DNA of 31,326 nucleotides from Caryophanales bacterium UBA3620 (GTDB lineage Bacteria; Bacillota_I; Bacilli_A; RF39; UBA660), in assembly GCA_002375205.1 (NCBI GenBank), contig DFLL01000021.1, forward strand, positions 1 through 31,326, written 5' to 3'. The translations under genes and the position numbers were made by a program. Below, piece after piece: positions 6,817 to 15,263 of this stretch (position 1 is its first letter; each line of letters starts with the position of its first letter). The notes under the pieces are model-generated. The model searched no databases, was not told the DNA's origin, and saw only the letters and a program-made list of their open reading frames with translations.

Positions 6817-8058
6817 TTAGTTATTTTCTTTTAATACGTCTAAAGCCTTTCTCATTGTTATATCGAATTTAACTCTATCTAAATTACCAAGATGTTCCAT
6901 AGCATGTTCTTCTGTAATACCATTTTCTTTCGCTATTTTCTTAACTTCTTCTTTAGCTTCTTTATCAGTAGTAGTTATTTTTTCTTCTTTAATAATAGCT
7001 TCAAGTAAGTATCTATATCTTAGTCTTATCTCTGCTTCTTTTTTCATACCTTTTATGGTTTCTTCTTTTGTAGTTTTAGAATAAGCATAATATAATTCTT
7101 CACTAATACCTGATCCTTGTAATCTCTTTGTGAAATCATTATACATATATTTTACTTCATCATCGATTATTTCTTCATCAATCTCTACTTTCATGTTTTT
7201 AGAGGCTGCTTCTAATAAATCTTCAGTAAATTTATTATCAGCCATTTCTTCTTTTTGAGCAAGTAGTTCTTCTTCTACTTTTTTATCTAATTCTTCTTTA
7301 TTAGTTACACCTTCCATGTCTAAGTCTTTGAAGAATTCTTCGTCTAGTTCTGGTATAACTCTTTTCTTAATGTCATGTAGTGTTACATTAAATACGACTT
7401 CTTTTCCTGCTAGATCTTTTGCCATATAGTCTTCTGGGAATGTTAAGTTGATGTCCTTTGACTCTTCTTTTTTCATTCCTACAACGCCTTCTTCAAATCC
7501 TGGTATAAATGAGTGACTACCTAGTTCTAATGAATAGTTTTCAGCACTTCCTCCTTCGAATGGTTCATTATCCTTAAATCCTTTGAAGTCAATTATAACA
7601 GTATCACCTATTTCAGCTTTACCATCTTTTGATACTAGTTCTGCAAATCTATCTAAGATATGTCCTTCTTCATGTTCAATTTCTTCTTTAGTAACTTTTA
7701 CTTCTTCTTTCTTTACTTTAAGTTCTTTATATTTACCTAGAGTTACTTCTGGTTCTAGAATAAAGGTCATATTTACTTCGAAACCTTTGTCATCTGCTTT
7801 TACTATTTCTAATTTTGGTTCTACGACTGGAAGTAATTTATCTTTAATGATTGCTTCTTTATATTTTACATCGATCATTTCTTCCATAGCTTCAGAAATA
7901 ATATCACCTGTACCATATTTCTTTTCAAATATGTTTCTTGGACACTTACCTGGTCTAAAACCATCTACTTTTACTTTCTTTACAATTTTTTCAAATGCTT
8001 TTGTTTTTGCCTCTTCCCATTCTGTTCCTTCTACTTTGTAATTTACTACTTTTTTCAT
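6817..8058 (-). CDS. tig: Trigger factor, ribosome-associated chaperone
   Basis: 413 residues. The N-terminal ribosome-binding domain has the signature GFRPGKCPRNIFEKKYG (33-49); the expected first beta strand before it is shortened by roughly ten residues compared with typical trigger factors. The FKBP-type prolyl isomerase domain spans ~148-240 (IGDTVIIDFKGF, FEGGSAENYSLELGS, IPGFEEGVVG). The C-terminal helical chaperone arms follow (ELDEEFFKDLDMEGVTNKEEL and onward). The ATG has AGGAGG and lies 11 bp after the greA stop, so greA, tig and uppP form a read-through unit from the promoter at 8582-8610. It binds nascent chains at the ribosomal exit tunnel through L23. Confidence 0.96.
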   Translation of the reverse strand: MKKVVNYKVEGTEWEEAKTKAFEKIVKKVKVDGFRPGKCPRNIFEKKYGTGDIISEAMEEMIDVKYKEAIIKDKLLPVVEPKLEIVKADDKGFEVNMTFILEPEVTLGKYKELKVKKEEVKVTKEEIEHEEGHILDRFAELVSKDGKAEIGDTVIIDFKGFKDNEPFEGGSAENYSLELGSHSFIPGFEEGVVGMKKEESKDINLTFPEDYMAKDLAGKEVVFNVTLHDIKKRVIPELDEEFFKDLDMEGVTNKEELDKKVEEELLAQKEEMADNKFTEDLLEAASKNMKVEIDEEIIDDEVKYMYNDFTKRLQGSGISEELYYAYSKTTKEETIKGMKKEAEIRLRYRYLLEAIIKEEKITTTDKEAKEEVKKIAKENGITEEHAMEHLGNLDRVKFDITMRKALDVLKENN

Positions 8059-8069
8059 TATTTACCTCC

Positions 8070-8537
8070 TTAGCAAATTGCTACTATTTCTACTTTATAT
8101 TCACCATTAGGTGATGCCACTTTCTTTATTTCTCCTACTTTAGCATTCATGATTGCTTTAGCTATTGGGCTTTCATTAGATATTTTATTATTTGATGGAT
8201 CTGCTTCTTTTGAACCAACTATTCTATATTCTTCGATTTCATCATCATCTACGTATTTAATCTTAACAGTAGTACCAAGTGATACTCTATCTGTACTTCC
8301 TTTTTGGATGATATGAGCATTCTCCATTATTTTTTCTAACTCTTGGATTCTTCCTTCAACTTGAGCTTGTTCTGCTCTCGCAGCATCGTAGTCGGCATTC
8401 TCAGATAAATCTCCAAGGGCTCTAGCTTCCTTTAAAGCTTTAATCACTTCTGGTCTTTTAACATTTTTAAGTTCATTTAATTCTTCTTCTAACTCAAGAA
8501 ATCCTTCATCAGTTAGATATACAACACTCTCATTCAT
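8070..8537 (-). CDS. greA: Transcription elongation factor GreA
   Basis: 155 residues from the ATG at 8537, where AGAAGGAG lies ten bases upstream. An ATG 11 codons further up would add a basic MKIKKRRRKNK stretch that has no ribosome site and encodes the Shine-Dalgarno itself, so I reject it. The N-terminal antiparallel coiled coil (~8-75) carries the tip motif GDLSENADYDAARAEQ with the acidic residues that enter the RNA polymerase secondary channel and stimulate cleavage of backtracked RNA. The C-terminal FKBP-like domain ends SNESPIAKAIMNAKVGE...GEYKVEIVAIC. It lies downstream of the trhP/trmR genes as in Bacillus subtilis (yrrMNO-udk-greA), but without udk. Confidence 0.96.
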   Translation of the reverse strand: MNESVVYLTDEGFLELEEELNELKNVKRPEVIKALKEARALGDLSENADYDAARAEQAQVEGRIQELEKIMENAHIIQKGSTDRVSLGTTVKIKYVDDDEIEEYRIVGSKEADPSNNKISNESPIAKAIMNAKVGEIKKVASPNGEYKVEIVAIC

Positions 8538-8581
8538 TTTGTTTTTTCTCCTTCTTTTTTTAATTTTCACTACAATTCATG

Positions 8582-8610
8582 ATTTTACTATTTTTTTATT
8601 CTTTTGTCAA
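8582..8610 (-). promoter_or_regulatory. greA promoter
   Basis: Minus strand: perfect TTGACA (8610-8605), 17-bp spacer, TAAAAT (8587-8582), predicted start near 8575. It gives greA-tig-uppP a promoter separate from the tRNA-modification genes. Confidence 0.8.
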
Positions 8611-8640
8611 TAATTATTTTATTCTTTTTTTAGTATAATG

Positions 8641-9843
8641 TTAATCTATTTTTATTCTAATCATATCTCCTTTATATACTTTAGTATCTAATTTAAATTT
8701 TAATATTTCCTCAGGATGTCTTCCAATATTTATTTTATCATTATTTTCATTATATATATCTGGCATTATAAAACTAAATGTTTCAATATTAGGCCCAAAT
8801 ATTTCTACTACATCTCCTGTTTTGAAATAATTTCTTTCGGTAATAGTAACCATTTTTGTTTCTTCATCATAGTCTTCGACTATTCCTAAGAAATCTTGAT
8901 TAGATACTTCGTTTCTACCTAAATAATACTGTTCATCTACTCCTGGTAGTTTATTATAGAACTGGGGGACTGCTTCTCTATTTGCAACTCGCTCTAATAC
9001 TTTTTTGTAATGATTATTTTTTCCTTCGTTTAAAGCACTATTATAATAATCATCAATCATATTTCGATATGTATTAATAACTGTGGCTACATAATAGTTA
9101 CTTCGCATTCTTCCTTCTACTTTAAGAGATGATACTCCTATCTCAATCATATCTTTTATATAATCAATCATCATTAAGTCTTTCGATGATGCTGTAAACT
9201 TAGTATCACTTTCAATTATATTTAAATTAGAATCATATAGAGGAAACTCCCATCTACATATTTGAGCACATCCTCCTCTATTGGCATCTCTATTTGTTAA
9301 GTAATTAGAAAGAACACATCTACCCGAGTATGATGAACACATGGCTCCATGAATAAAGCATTCTACTTCCATACCAGTACTATCTATAATATCTTTTATT
9401 TCTTCTCTAGATAGTTCTCTAGCTAGTACGACTCTTTCTACTCCAAGAGATTTCCAAAACTTAACAGTCTCTACATTAAGAGTAGAGCTTTGAGTAGATA
9501 TATGTATCTTTAGATTAAGTTTATGTTTATTTATTAAATCTATTACTAATACATCAGATATTATTAAAGCATCTACTTTAATTCTTTCTAACTCTTTTAA
9601 ATAGTCTAATAATTTATCTTCATTTTTATTATGAAATGCTATATTTACTGTTACATAGACTTTTTTATCTAGTTTATGAGCAAAATTAACTGCTTCTTCC
9701 ATTTCCTCGATACTAAAGTTTTTAGCATTAGCCCTAAGAGAAAAGTCTCTTCCCCCGATATAGCAGGCATCTGCTCCATACATATAAGCAAATTTTAATT
9801 TCTCTAAGTTTCCTGCAGGAGCAAGTAATTCTATTTTTTTCAT
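8641..9843 (-). CDS. trhP2: U32-family tRNA hydroxylation protein TrhP2-like
   Basis: 400 residues, peptidase-U32 family. The signature ECFIHGAMCSSYSGRCVLSNYL (161-182) is complete, and the conserved cysteines C162, C169, C176, C192 and C196 (GGCAQICRW) are present. The start MKKIELLAPAGNLEKLKFAY is typical, and the C-terminal ~80 residues form the usual beta-barrel extension (FKTGDVVEIFGP). In B. subtilis the equivalents YrrO/YrrN (TrhP2/TrhP1) install 5-hydroxyuridine at wobble U34, using prephenate-linked chemistry, and TrmR methylates it to mo5U. The start overlaps the trhP1 stop by one base; the ribosome site is GGAGGAAGAATA. Orthology to TrhP2 rather than another U32 member rests on the neighbours. 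Confidence 0.88.
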   Translation of the reverse strand: MKKIELLAPAGNLEKLKFAYMYGADACYIGGRDFSLRANAKNFSIEEMEEAVNFAHKLDKKVYVTVNIAFHNKNEDKLLDYLKELERIKVDALIISDVLVIDLINKHKLNLKIHISTQSSTLNVETVKFWKSLGVERVVLARELSREEIKDIIDSTGMEVECFIHGAMCSSYSGRCVLSNYLTNRDANRGGCAQICRWEFPLYDSNLNIIESDTKFTASSKDLMMIDYIKDMIEIGVSSLKVEGRMRSNYYVATVINTYRNMIDDYYNSALNEGKNNHYKKVLERVANREAVPQFYNKLPGVDEQYYLGRNEVSNQDFLGIVEDYDEETKMVTITERNYFKTGDVVEIFGPNIETFSFIMPDIYNENNDKINIGRHPEEILKFKLDTKVYKGDMIRIKID

Positions 9844-10649
9844 TATTCTTCCTCCTTTAGTTTAAAGATTGTCTCTTTATCAAAGAATCCAGTATAAGTA
9901 TTATCTTCTTTATCTTTATTTATATATTTATCAATAATAGATATATCATCAATATATGATAAGTCGATTACAATATTATCTATCTTATCTATTTTATCTA
10001 ATTCATTTATTAAATTAATTAATGGACTATATATAATCGTACCATATTCTTTTTCTTTAATCATATACTTATTCTCTTTATCAAAGATATAATATGTATT
10101 ATCTACTTTATCTTTATTTATATATTTAAAATAATTAGTAAGAAGACTTCTTCTTGAATAGAATATTGGTAAATATCCATATACGGTATAATATACTTCC
10201 ATATTAGTACTTTCTTTTATTTCATTTATTTCTCTATAAGTAAGATCTGATGATATATAGGTACTAAAGACTCCTCTTTCTTTATAAAAGTTATTACTTC
10301 CTATACTTAGATTTAAATGTTCTCCATAGATTATTAGTTTATTCTTTATATTAAGTTCTTTTATGATATTAAATACTCCTAGATCTTGGAATAAAATATT
10401 TATATCTTTATCTTTTACTTTAAGTAGTACTTCTTTTACATAATCTAAATCTTTATTATGAATCATTTTATTTATAGCTATAGTTATATTAATATTTGAT
10501 TCTTCTTTTAATTTAATTATACTTTCGATATCTAATTCTAAATTATAAATAGAAAGATTTTTAATACCTATTATTAATTCTTTAATATTTTTCTTTATTA
10601 AGATATTAATATCTTCTTTATTACCAGGTATAACAACTATATTACTCAT
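9843..10649 (-). CDS. trhP1: Divergent U32-family protein TrhP1-like
   Basis: 268 residues, shorter than its neighbour, starting MSNIVVIPGNKEDINILIKK. It keeps the U32 barrel pattern and the position of the family signature, VYYTVYGYLPIFYSRRSLLTNYF (~165-187), but has none of the cysteines expected there; the TrhP2-like partner carries them. In B. subtilis two U32 paralogs (YrrN, YrrO) sit side by side in the same order downstream of yrrM, which supports a TrhP1 role in wobble-uridine hydroxylation. Extremely Ile/Asn/Lys-rich. It overlaps trmR by 8 bp upstream and trhP2 by 1 bp downstream, so translation is coupled. Confidence 0.75.
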   Translation of the reverse strand: MSNIVVIPGNKEDINILIKKNIKELIIGIKNLSIYNLELDIESIIKLKEESNINITIAINKMIHNKDLDYVKEVLLKVKDKDINILFQDLGVFNIIKELNIKNKLIIYGEHLNLSIGSNNFYKERGVFSTYISSDLTYREINEIKESTNMEVYYTVYGYLPIFYSRRSLLTNYFKYINKDKVDNTYYIFDKENKYMIKEKEYGTIIYSPLINLINELDKIDKIDNIVIDLSYIDDISIIDKYINKDKEDNTYTGFFDKETIFKLKEEE

Positions 10650-11223
10650 TATCTATTCTCCTTTTTGATATCGAAATAGTATCTCCTACTGGGATATAAG
10701 TAGTTGTAAATTCTTTATTATTATCTAAGAATTCAATATAACTTTTTATTTTATTTACTATTCCTTTTTGATTCCTTGTTTTAATTAATGAAGAATCTTC
10801 AACTAAGCCATGAAAAGATAAGTTATCAGTAATTATTACTCCATCAATACTAAGATTATTTTTAAATTTTTCAAAAAAGAAAGTATTCTTCCCTTTAGCA
10901 GCATCGATAAAGATTAAATCAAAGTAACCTTCTATTTCGATATCACAAGCATCTCCATATATAATATTTATTCTATCTTCTAGATTATATTTATGTATAT
11001 TAGATACTGCTACCTCATATCTATCTTTATCTCTTTCGATAGTAGTTACTTTTATATCATTACTAATACTTGCCATCATTATACTAGAGTATCCTATGGC
11101 AGAGCCTATTTCTAAGATATTTTTAATATTATTATCTTTTATATAGTTACATAAATATAATATTCCATCTTTTTGCATAATAGGTATATTATTCTCTTTA
11201 GCATATAATTCTAATTCTTCCAT
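10642..11223 (-). CDS. trmR: tRNA 5-hydroxyuridine-34 methyltransferase TrmR-like (O-methyltransferase)
   Basis: 193 residues, class-I SAM-dependent methyltransferase of the caffeoyl-CoA/catechol-O-methyltransferase group. Motif I is LEIGSAIGYSSIMMA (~38-52), the acidic ribose-binding loop is TIERD (~61-65), and the metal-site segment is FDLIFIDAAKGK followed by IITDNLSFHG. The two U32 genes downstream, with overlapping ends, identify it as the YrrM/TrmR type, which converts ho5U34 to mo5U34 in tRNAs so that they read more synonymous codons. Transcription starts about 64 nt upstream, and a terminator-like hairpin stands just before the AAGGTGAT ribosome site. Confidence 0.88.
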   Translation of the reverse strand: MEELELYAKENNIPIMQKDGILYLCNYIKDNNIKNILEIGSAIGYSSIMMASISNDIKVTTIERDKDRYEVAVSNIHKYNLEDRINIIYGDACDIEIEGYFDLIFIDAAKGKNTFFFEKFKNNLSIDGVIITDNLSFHGLVEDSSLIKTRNQKGIVNKIKSYIEFLDNNKEFTTTYIPVGDTISISKRRIDNE

Positions 11224-11234
11224 ACTATCACCTT

Positions 11235-11266
11235 ATTAAAAAAGAAAAAGAGTATTCTCTTTCTTT
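11235..11266 (-). terminator. Terminator-like hairpin in the trmR leader
   Basis: Minus strand: AAAGAAAGAG (11266-11257), AATA loop, CTCTTTTTCTTT (11252-11241), then TTTAAT, ending 12 bases from the start codon. It lies downstream of the promoter at 11294-11322 and upstream of the trmR ribosome site, so it could attenuate the operon. No other minus-strand transcript needs it. Confidence 0.55.
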
Positions 11267-11293
11267 AATATTCTTATTTTTCCTTGCACATAT

Positions 11294-11322
11294 AATATAG
11301 CATAAAATATCTTTATAGTCAA
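11294..11322 (-). promoter_or_regulatory. Promoter of the trmR-trhP1-trhP2 operon
   Basis: Minus strand: TTGACT (11322-11317), exact 17-bp spacer ending TGC (extended -10), TATATT (11299-11294). Predicted leader of ~64 nt. Confidence 0.75.
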
Positions 11323-11433
11323 TTAGTTTTATTAGATTTTTTTATGTGCTTTAACACGAATTAACAAGTTAATTCTTACTATCCTTTACTAGATTATTCT
11401 TGTATATTATCTTTACTCTAGATATAAGGAATA

Positions 11434-11462
11434 AGAAAACAATCAATAAAGATTGTCTTTAT
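11434..11462 (-). terminator. Terminator of the calcium ATPase gene
   Basis: Stem ACAATC/GATTGT with a 6-nt loop (11439-11456), followed on the minus strand by TTTTCTTATT; T-rich on the plus side as well. It lies 44 bp after the ATPase stop. Confidence 0.55.
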
Positions 11463-11499
11463 TTTATTTCATCGATTTAATTATTATATATCCATTCTT

Positions 11500-14097
11500 T
11501 TACTTTTTAATCTTATTTATATATTTTCTTATAAAGTCAATAGGAATAATAGTAATAGATATTAGTAGGACAATAATAAACTCTAATAATGTTATTCTAG
11601 TGGTATTAAAGATATTAAAACCAAAATAGATGATAGATATTTGAACTATGATAATAAATACAATTATAAGTAAGAACATTTTATTTTCTTTTAGATGGGC
11701 AAAGATATTTATTCTTTCGGTTCTAGCATTAAAAGCATTAAAGACTGCTAGAAAGATAAATAAAGTAAAGAAAGCTGTCATTTTATGATCATTATTTAAA
11801 AAGATGGTATCTATAATTGGTAGTTTTAGAAATAAAAGACATATTATTAATGAGTATATTCCTGATACAAAGATTTCATTTAGCATATATTTGCTTAAGA
11901 TATTTTCTTCTTTGCTTTTAGGTAATTCTCTCATATATTCTTTTCTTGGTACTTCGTAGGAGAATGCTAATCCTGCAAGAGTATCCATGACCATATTTAT
12001 CCATAGCATTTGAATTACGCCAATCGGAGATGGTACTCCAATAAAAGGTCCTATTAGAGCTAGTGATACTGCAGATAAATTGACAGTAAGTTGGAAGATA
12101 ATAAATTTCCTAATATTTTTAAAGATAGTTCTACCATATAGTATGGCTTTAGATATTGATAAGATATTATCATCTAATATCACTATATCAGAGGCTTCTT
12201 TAGCTACTTCGGTACCTGTTCCCATAGCAAAGGATACATCAGCTTTTTTTAAAGCAATGGAATCATTTACTCCGTCTCCTGTCATACCAGTAACTAAACC
12301 TAGTTCTTTAGTAATATTTACTAGTCTTTTTTTATCTTCAGGTAGTGCTCTAGCTACTACCTTTATATTTTTAATATTCTTTTTTAGTTCTTCATCAGTA
12401 TATTTTTCTAATTCTTTAGATGTTATTACTAAGTCACTACTATTATCTATGATACCTACTTCACTAGCAATATTAGAGGCTGTCTCTTTGGAGTCTCCTG
12501 TTACCATGATGATATTTACTCCAGCTTCTTTAATTAATCTTATACTATCTTTTGCTTCTTCCCTTATATCATCTTTGATAAATATTATTCCAATTAATGT
12601 ATTTCTTCTTATACTATCGATTGGATAAATACTATCACAAAAAGATAATGCAATTGCTCTTAGTCCTTTTCTTGTTTTATTTTCTATTATATTTAATAGT
12701 TTTTCTTTATCTAATATTTTCTTTTCATTATTCTTAGTTATATAATTAAGAGAATTTTTTATTATTTTATCAGGAGATCCTTTTATTAGTTTTATTTTTT
12801 TATTATCTTTTATAATAATGGTACTTGAATACTTATTAGTACTATTAAAAGGTAATTTATCAAATATTTTGATATTATGAGCTTTACTTTTTTTTGCAAA
12901 TATACGAAGAGCTTTATCGGTAATATTACCTCCGATAACTTTACCAGTTTCTGAATCAATTTCTGATTCATTATTATAGATAAGAGAATCTTCAATATAT
13001 GTCTTATATTTATCATTTAATTCATCTAGTAAATAGTATTCATTTAAATCACCATCTAATATCGATACTACTTCCATTTTGCCTTTAGTAATCGTTCCTG
13101 TTTTATCAGTAAATAAAATATTTAAGGAACCAGCAGTCTCGATTCCAACCATCTTTCTTACTAAGACATTATCTTTTAACATTTTCTTTGAGTTAGTAGA
13201 TAATACTAAAGTAATCATCATCGGAAGGCCTTCTGGTACAGACATAACAAGTACTGATACCGCTAGTGTAAGGGATTCGAGTAAGTATGATAGAAATTTA
13301 TTTAAAGTCAATGTACTTTTTATTAATTCGATATTAAAATTATTTAAGATAAATATCTTAGAGAATAAGTATGCTAATGATATTAGAATAGCCGCTATAT
13401 AGCCTATTTTGCTTATTGTTTTAGCAAGTCTATTTAATCTTATTTTTAAAGGAGATTCATCACTTACTTCCGTAAGTTCTTTAGCCATTTTACCATACAT
13501 AGTATTCATTCCTACTTCAACTACTTTAGCATAAGCTTCTCCATCGTAGATCGTAGTACCTCTATAAACTTTATTTTTATCAGTATAGTTATTAATATTA
13601 CTAATACTTTCTTTTTTTGCTTCTTTAGTCTCCCCATTGATTGAGGATTCATCTACCGATAATTTACCTTTAATTAAAATACAATCAGCAGGTACTCTAT
13701 CTCCTGATGAAAGAATTATTATATCTCCTTTGACTATATCATCAATTGTAATACTTGTAATGTTATTATTTCTTATTACTCTTACATTTATTTTAGAAGA
13801 CTCTTCTTGCATTCTTTCAAAGGCTTTATTAGATCCATATTCACTAATCGCAGATATAACTGAAGCTACTAGTATAGCTATTACTATCCCTATTGTTTCA
13901 AAGTAATCAAAATCCTTAAATAAAAAGATTGTTTTTATTGCTAAAGCAATTAATAATATTTTTATTATAGGGTCTCCTAGTGTCTCTATTAATAGACTTA
14001 AAAAAGTAGTCTTATTTTTACCAGTTATACTATTATTTCCATATTTTTTTCTTGATTCTTTTACTTCATCGTTATTTAATCCATTAGTATTATTCAT
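11500..14097 (-). CDS. P-type calcium-transporting ATPase (PMCA/P2B-like)
   Basis: 865 residues, full length. The A-domain loop NGETKEA (154-160) stands for TGES; VMSVPEGLP (284-292) is the M4 ion site; the phosphorylation site is DKTGTITKGK (D331); then TGDSKETA (~556) and the hinge TGDGVNDSIALKKADVSFAMGTGTEVAKEASD. About ten membrane helices are placed as in P2 ATPases. PEGLP, QMLWINMVMDTLAGLAFSYEVP and VFNAFNARTERINIF near the end resemble plasma-membrane calcium pumps rather than SERCA types. It exports Ca2+ at the cost of ATP. The usual DKTGTLT is DKTGTIT and TGES is NGET, both conservative. The ATG has GGAGGACTT. It is transcribed alone. Bacterial pumps of this class have variable ion specificity, so calcium is the likely, not certain, substrate. 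Confidence 0.92.
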   Translation of the reverse strand: MNNTNGLNNDEVKESRKKYGNNSITGKNKTTFLSLLIETLGDPIIKILLIALAIKTIFLFKDFDYFETIGIVIAILVASVISAISEYGSNKAFERMQEESSKINVRVIRNNNITSITIDDIVKGDIIILSSGDRVPADCILIKGKLSVDESSINGETKEAKKESISNINNYTDKNKVYRGTTIYDGEAYAKVVEVGMNTMYGKMAKELTEVSDESPLKIRLNRLAKTISKIGYIAAILISLAYLFSKIFILNNFNIELIKSTLTLNKFLSYLLESLTLAVSVLVMSVPEGLPMMITLVLSTNSKKMLKDNVLVRKMVGIETAGSLNILFTDKTGTITKGKMEVVSILDGDLNEYYLLDELNDKYKTYIEDSLIYNNESEIDSETGKVIGGNITDKALRIFAKKSKAHNIKIFDKLPFNSTNKYSSTIIIKDNKKIKLIKGSPDKIIKNSLNYITKNNEKKILDKEKLLNIIENKTRKGLRAIALSFCDSIYPIDSIRRNTLIGIIFIKDDIREEAKDSIRLIKEAGVNIIMVTGDSKETASNIASEVGIIDNSSDLVITSKELEKYTDEELKKNIKNIKVVARALPEDKKRLVNITKELGLVTGMTGDGVNDSIALKKADVSFAMGTGTEVAKEASDIVILDDNILSISKAILYGRTIFKNIRKFIIFQLTVNLSAVSLALIGPFIGVPSPIGVIQMLWINMVMDTLAGLAFSYEVPRKEYMRELPKSKEENILSKYMLNEIFVSGIYSLIICLLFLKLPIIDTIFLNNDHKMTAFFTLFIFLAVFNAFNARTERINIFAHLKENKMFLLIIVFIIIVQISIIYFGFNIFNTTRITLLEFIIVLLISITIIPIDFIRKYINKIKK

Positions 14098-14156
14098 AAG
14101 TCCTCCTTACTAAATAATACTTACATTAACTATTCAATAGAAGGAATATTAAGCGA

Positions 14157-14179
14157 CAAAAAAAGACTATTACTAGTCT
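14157..14179 (-). terminator. Terminator after the fic remnant
   Basis: AGACTA-GTAA-TAGTCT (14179-14164) is followed by seven T and GTCGC on the minus strand, overlapping the last codon of the truncated fic. Confidence 0.7.
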
Positions 14180-14429
14180 AAATATTTAAATCAATACCAT
14201 CAATCATTTTCTAATATAAACTTGCAAACATATTTTAAGTTATTTATAGCTATAATTTTATCAACTGTTAATCCATTAACAATACCGCCATCATAAAAAG
14301 CTTGTGTTTCTAGATATGTACCTCTAAATATGCACTTTTCCATATATAATCAACTATATTCCTTTTAGCTATAAATATATTCTGCTCTCTTGTTAAATTA
14401 AATTTATTATTCATATTATCTCTTTCCAT
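14178..14429 (-). pseudogene. Truncated, frameshifted copy of the fic gene
   Basis: The first ~80 codons match the intact fic at 22484-23161 closely at DNA level (MNNKFNLTREQN..., then DGGIVNGLTVDKIIAINNLKY). A small deletion near the SxxxEG motif shifts the frame to a stop, and about 0.43 kb of the centre is missing. The remaining 3' end joins the last codons (DGIDLN then stop). The junction lies at a short repeat, GATGGTATTGA versus GATGGAATTGA, at the two deletion borders of the intact gene. The leader hairpin and T-tract upstream are conserved with the intact copy. The Fic active-site region is lost, so it cannot encode an active Fic domain. Confidence 0.88.
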
Positions 14430-14438
14430 AAATATTTT

Positions 14439-14472
14439 AAAAAAAGCGAGCCCTCTCGGGCTCTTCAGGGGG
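14439..14472 (-). repeat. CCCCCTGAAG-hairpin-T7 motif, copy 1
   Basis: Minus strand: CCCCCTGAAG, stem GAGCCC-GAGA-GGGCTC (14463-14448), GC, then T7. It is the same as copy 3 at 23186-23219 and matches copy 2 at 17266-17298 only in the CCCCCTGAAG box. Just upstream, CTCGGGC can pair with GCCCGAG of the terminator, so an alternative fold exists. It precedes the fic remnant by about 10-25 bp. Confidence 0.7.
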
Positions 14473-14535
14473 CCCGAGTTTTCGGCTTTATGAGGCTTTA
14501 ACAGAACTCACTAGCCTTTATTTATCGTTAATTTT

Positions 14536-14565
14536 ACACTTGAGAACACTTGGGAACACTAGGGA
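14536..14565 (+). repeat. Three 10-bp direct repeats
   Basis: ACACTTGAGA, ACACTTGGGA and ACACTAGGGA in tandem, phased on one helical turn, in the gap between the fic remnant and the restriction-modification genes. They could be protein-binding (recombinase arm or regulator) sites. The rest of 14473-14633 is noncoding; nothing else was recognised in it apart from the AGGCT/AGCCT pairing near 14490-14515. Confidence 0.55.
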
Positions 14566-14571
14566 ATTTAG

Positions 14572-14600
14572 AAAATTCGTATATAAGATCGTATATAAAT
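14572..14600 (+). repeat. Left copy of a ~29-bp direct repeat flanking the R-M genes
   Basis: Begins AAAATTCGTATATAA and ends CGTATATAAAT; it contains two CGTATATAA units. A near-identical copy (AAAATTCGTATATAA, then CATATATAAAT) lies at 17171-17198, beyond the methyltransferase promoter. Confidence 0.6.
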
Positions 14601-14633
14601 TTTAAGATTACAATTAAAAAAACTTTGATTTTT

Positions 14634-15239
14634 TCACATTGAAACAGTGCTAAATGTAAGAACGTCAAAGTTCATAAAACTAATATAATAATCAATAATG
14701 CAAAAAGTCCATATAACATCAGGAAATGATATTATATCTTTCAAATAAATCTTTTTATATACTTTTAATTTAGGAATATGCATAACAGCGGTATGAGTAA
14801 CAATCCAATTTTCACCATTATGGGTGTATATGTCATAACTGATTTCTTTTCCAGCATATTTATCAAAGAAACTTTCTATATGCTTTTTGTTTTTTAAGTT
14901 TTTATTATTCCAATTTAATAATACTCTATTTAAATAAATATCATCCCAAGAATCAAAAAAAGGAAAATGTGCAATTATATCTCTTATGACTTCAAAGCTT
15001 TCAATCCATATCTCATTATTTTTTCCATTAGCCTTTGACTTGCTTGCCGCTTTTATAAAATCATTTTTAGTATTTTTATTAGATAAAAGTTCAGCTATTA
15101 AGAATGAAGTGTTTTTTATTATATCAAATCCCCATTCTTCGCTCACAATTTCAAACGGAAAAGATATTTCACTCATTGTTTCTCTTATTTTGAATGCTAG
15201 TTTCTTTTCTACTTCTTTTCTTGTTGAATCTATTTTCAT
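14634..15239 (-). CDS. HEPN-like protein of unknown function in the R-M cluster, 201 aa
   Basis: Not a recognised restriction component. Residues ~1-95 are helical; the segment SFEVIRDIIAHFPFFDSWDDIYLNRVLLNW (81-110) contains R86-x4-H91, the HEPN-type motif, followed by an HFPFF..W..I pattern that I associate with uncharacterised HEPN-like proteins. The C-terminal half is beta-rich and aromatic (YAGKEISYDIYTHNGENW). It begins 24 bp after the restriction enzyme gene and shares its direction, so it is probably the third gene of the operon. A role as an RNase backup or toxin linked to restriction-modification is a hypothesis. No signal or membrane segment stands out, although the last 40 residues are hydrophobic. 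Confidence 0.65.
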   Translation of the reverse strand: MKIDSTRKEVEKKLAFKIRETMSEISFPFEIVSEEWGFDIIKNTSFLIAELLSNKNTKNDFIKAASKSKANGKNNEIWIESFEVIRDIIAHFPFFDSWDDIYLNRVLLNWNNKNLKNKKHIESFFDKYAGKEISYDIYTHNGENWIVTHTAVMHIPKLKVYKKIYLKDIISFPDVIWTFCIIDYYISFMNFDVLTFSTVSM

Positions 15240-15263
15240 TAAACCATCACTGCCTTTTATTAT

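Noticed and set aside
8537..8570. Longer GreA with a basic 11-residue extension
   Set aside because: The extra codons contain the Shine-Dalgarno of the real start and have no ribosome site of their own.
14178..14429. The fic remnant as a functional small antitoxin-like protein
   Set aside because: The frame stops right after SAYLEV, before the conserved EG of the inhibitory motif, and the rest is out of frame and deleted.
14536..14565. Three phased 10-bp units as a CRISPR array or type III toxI repeats
   Set aside because: Units are contiguous, too short and have no spacers; type III repeat arrays are longer and precede a ToxN gene, which is absent.
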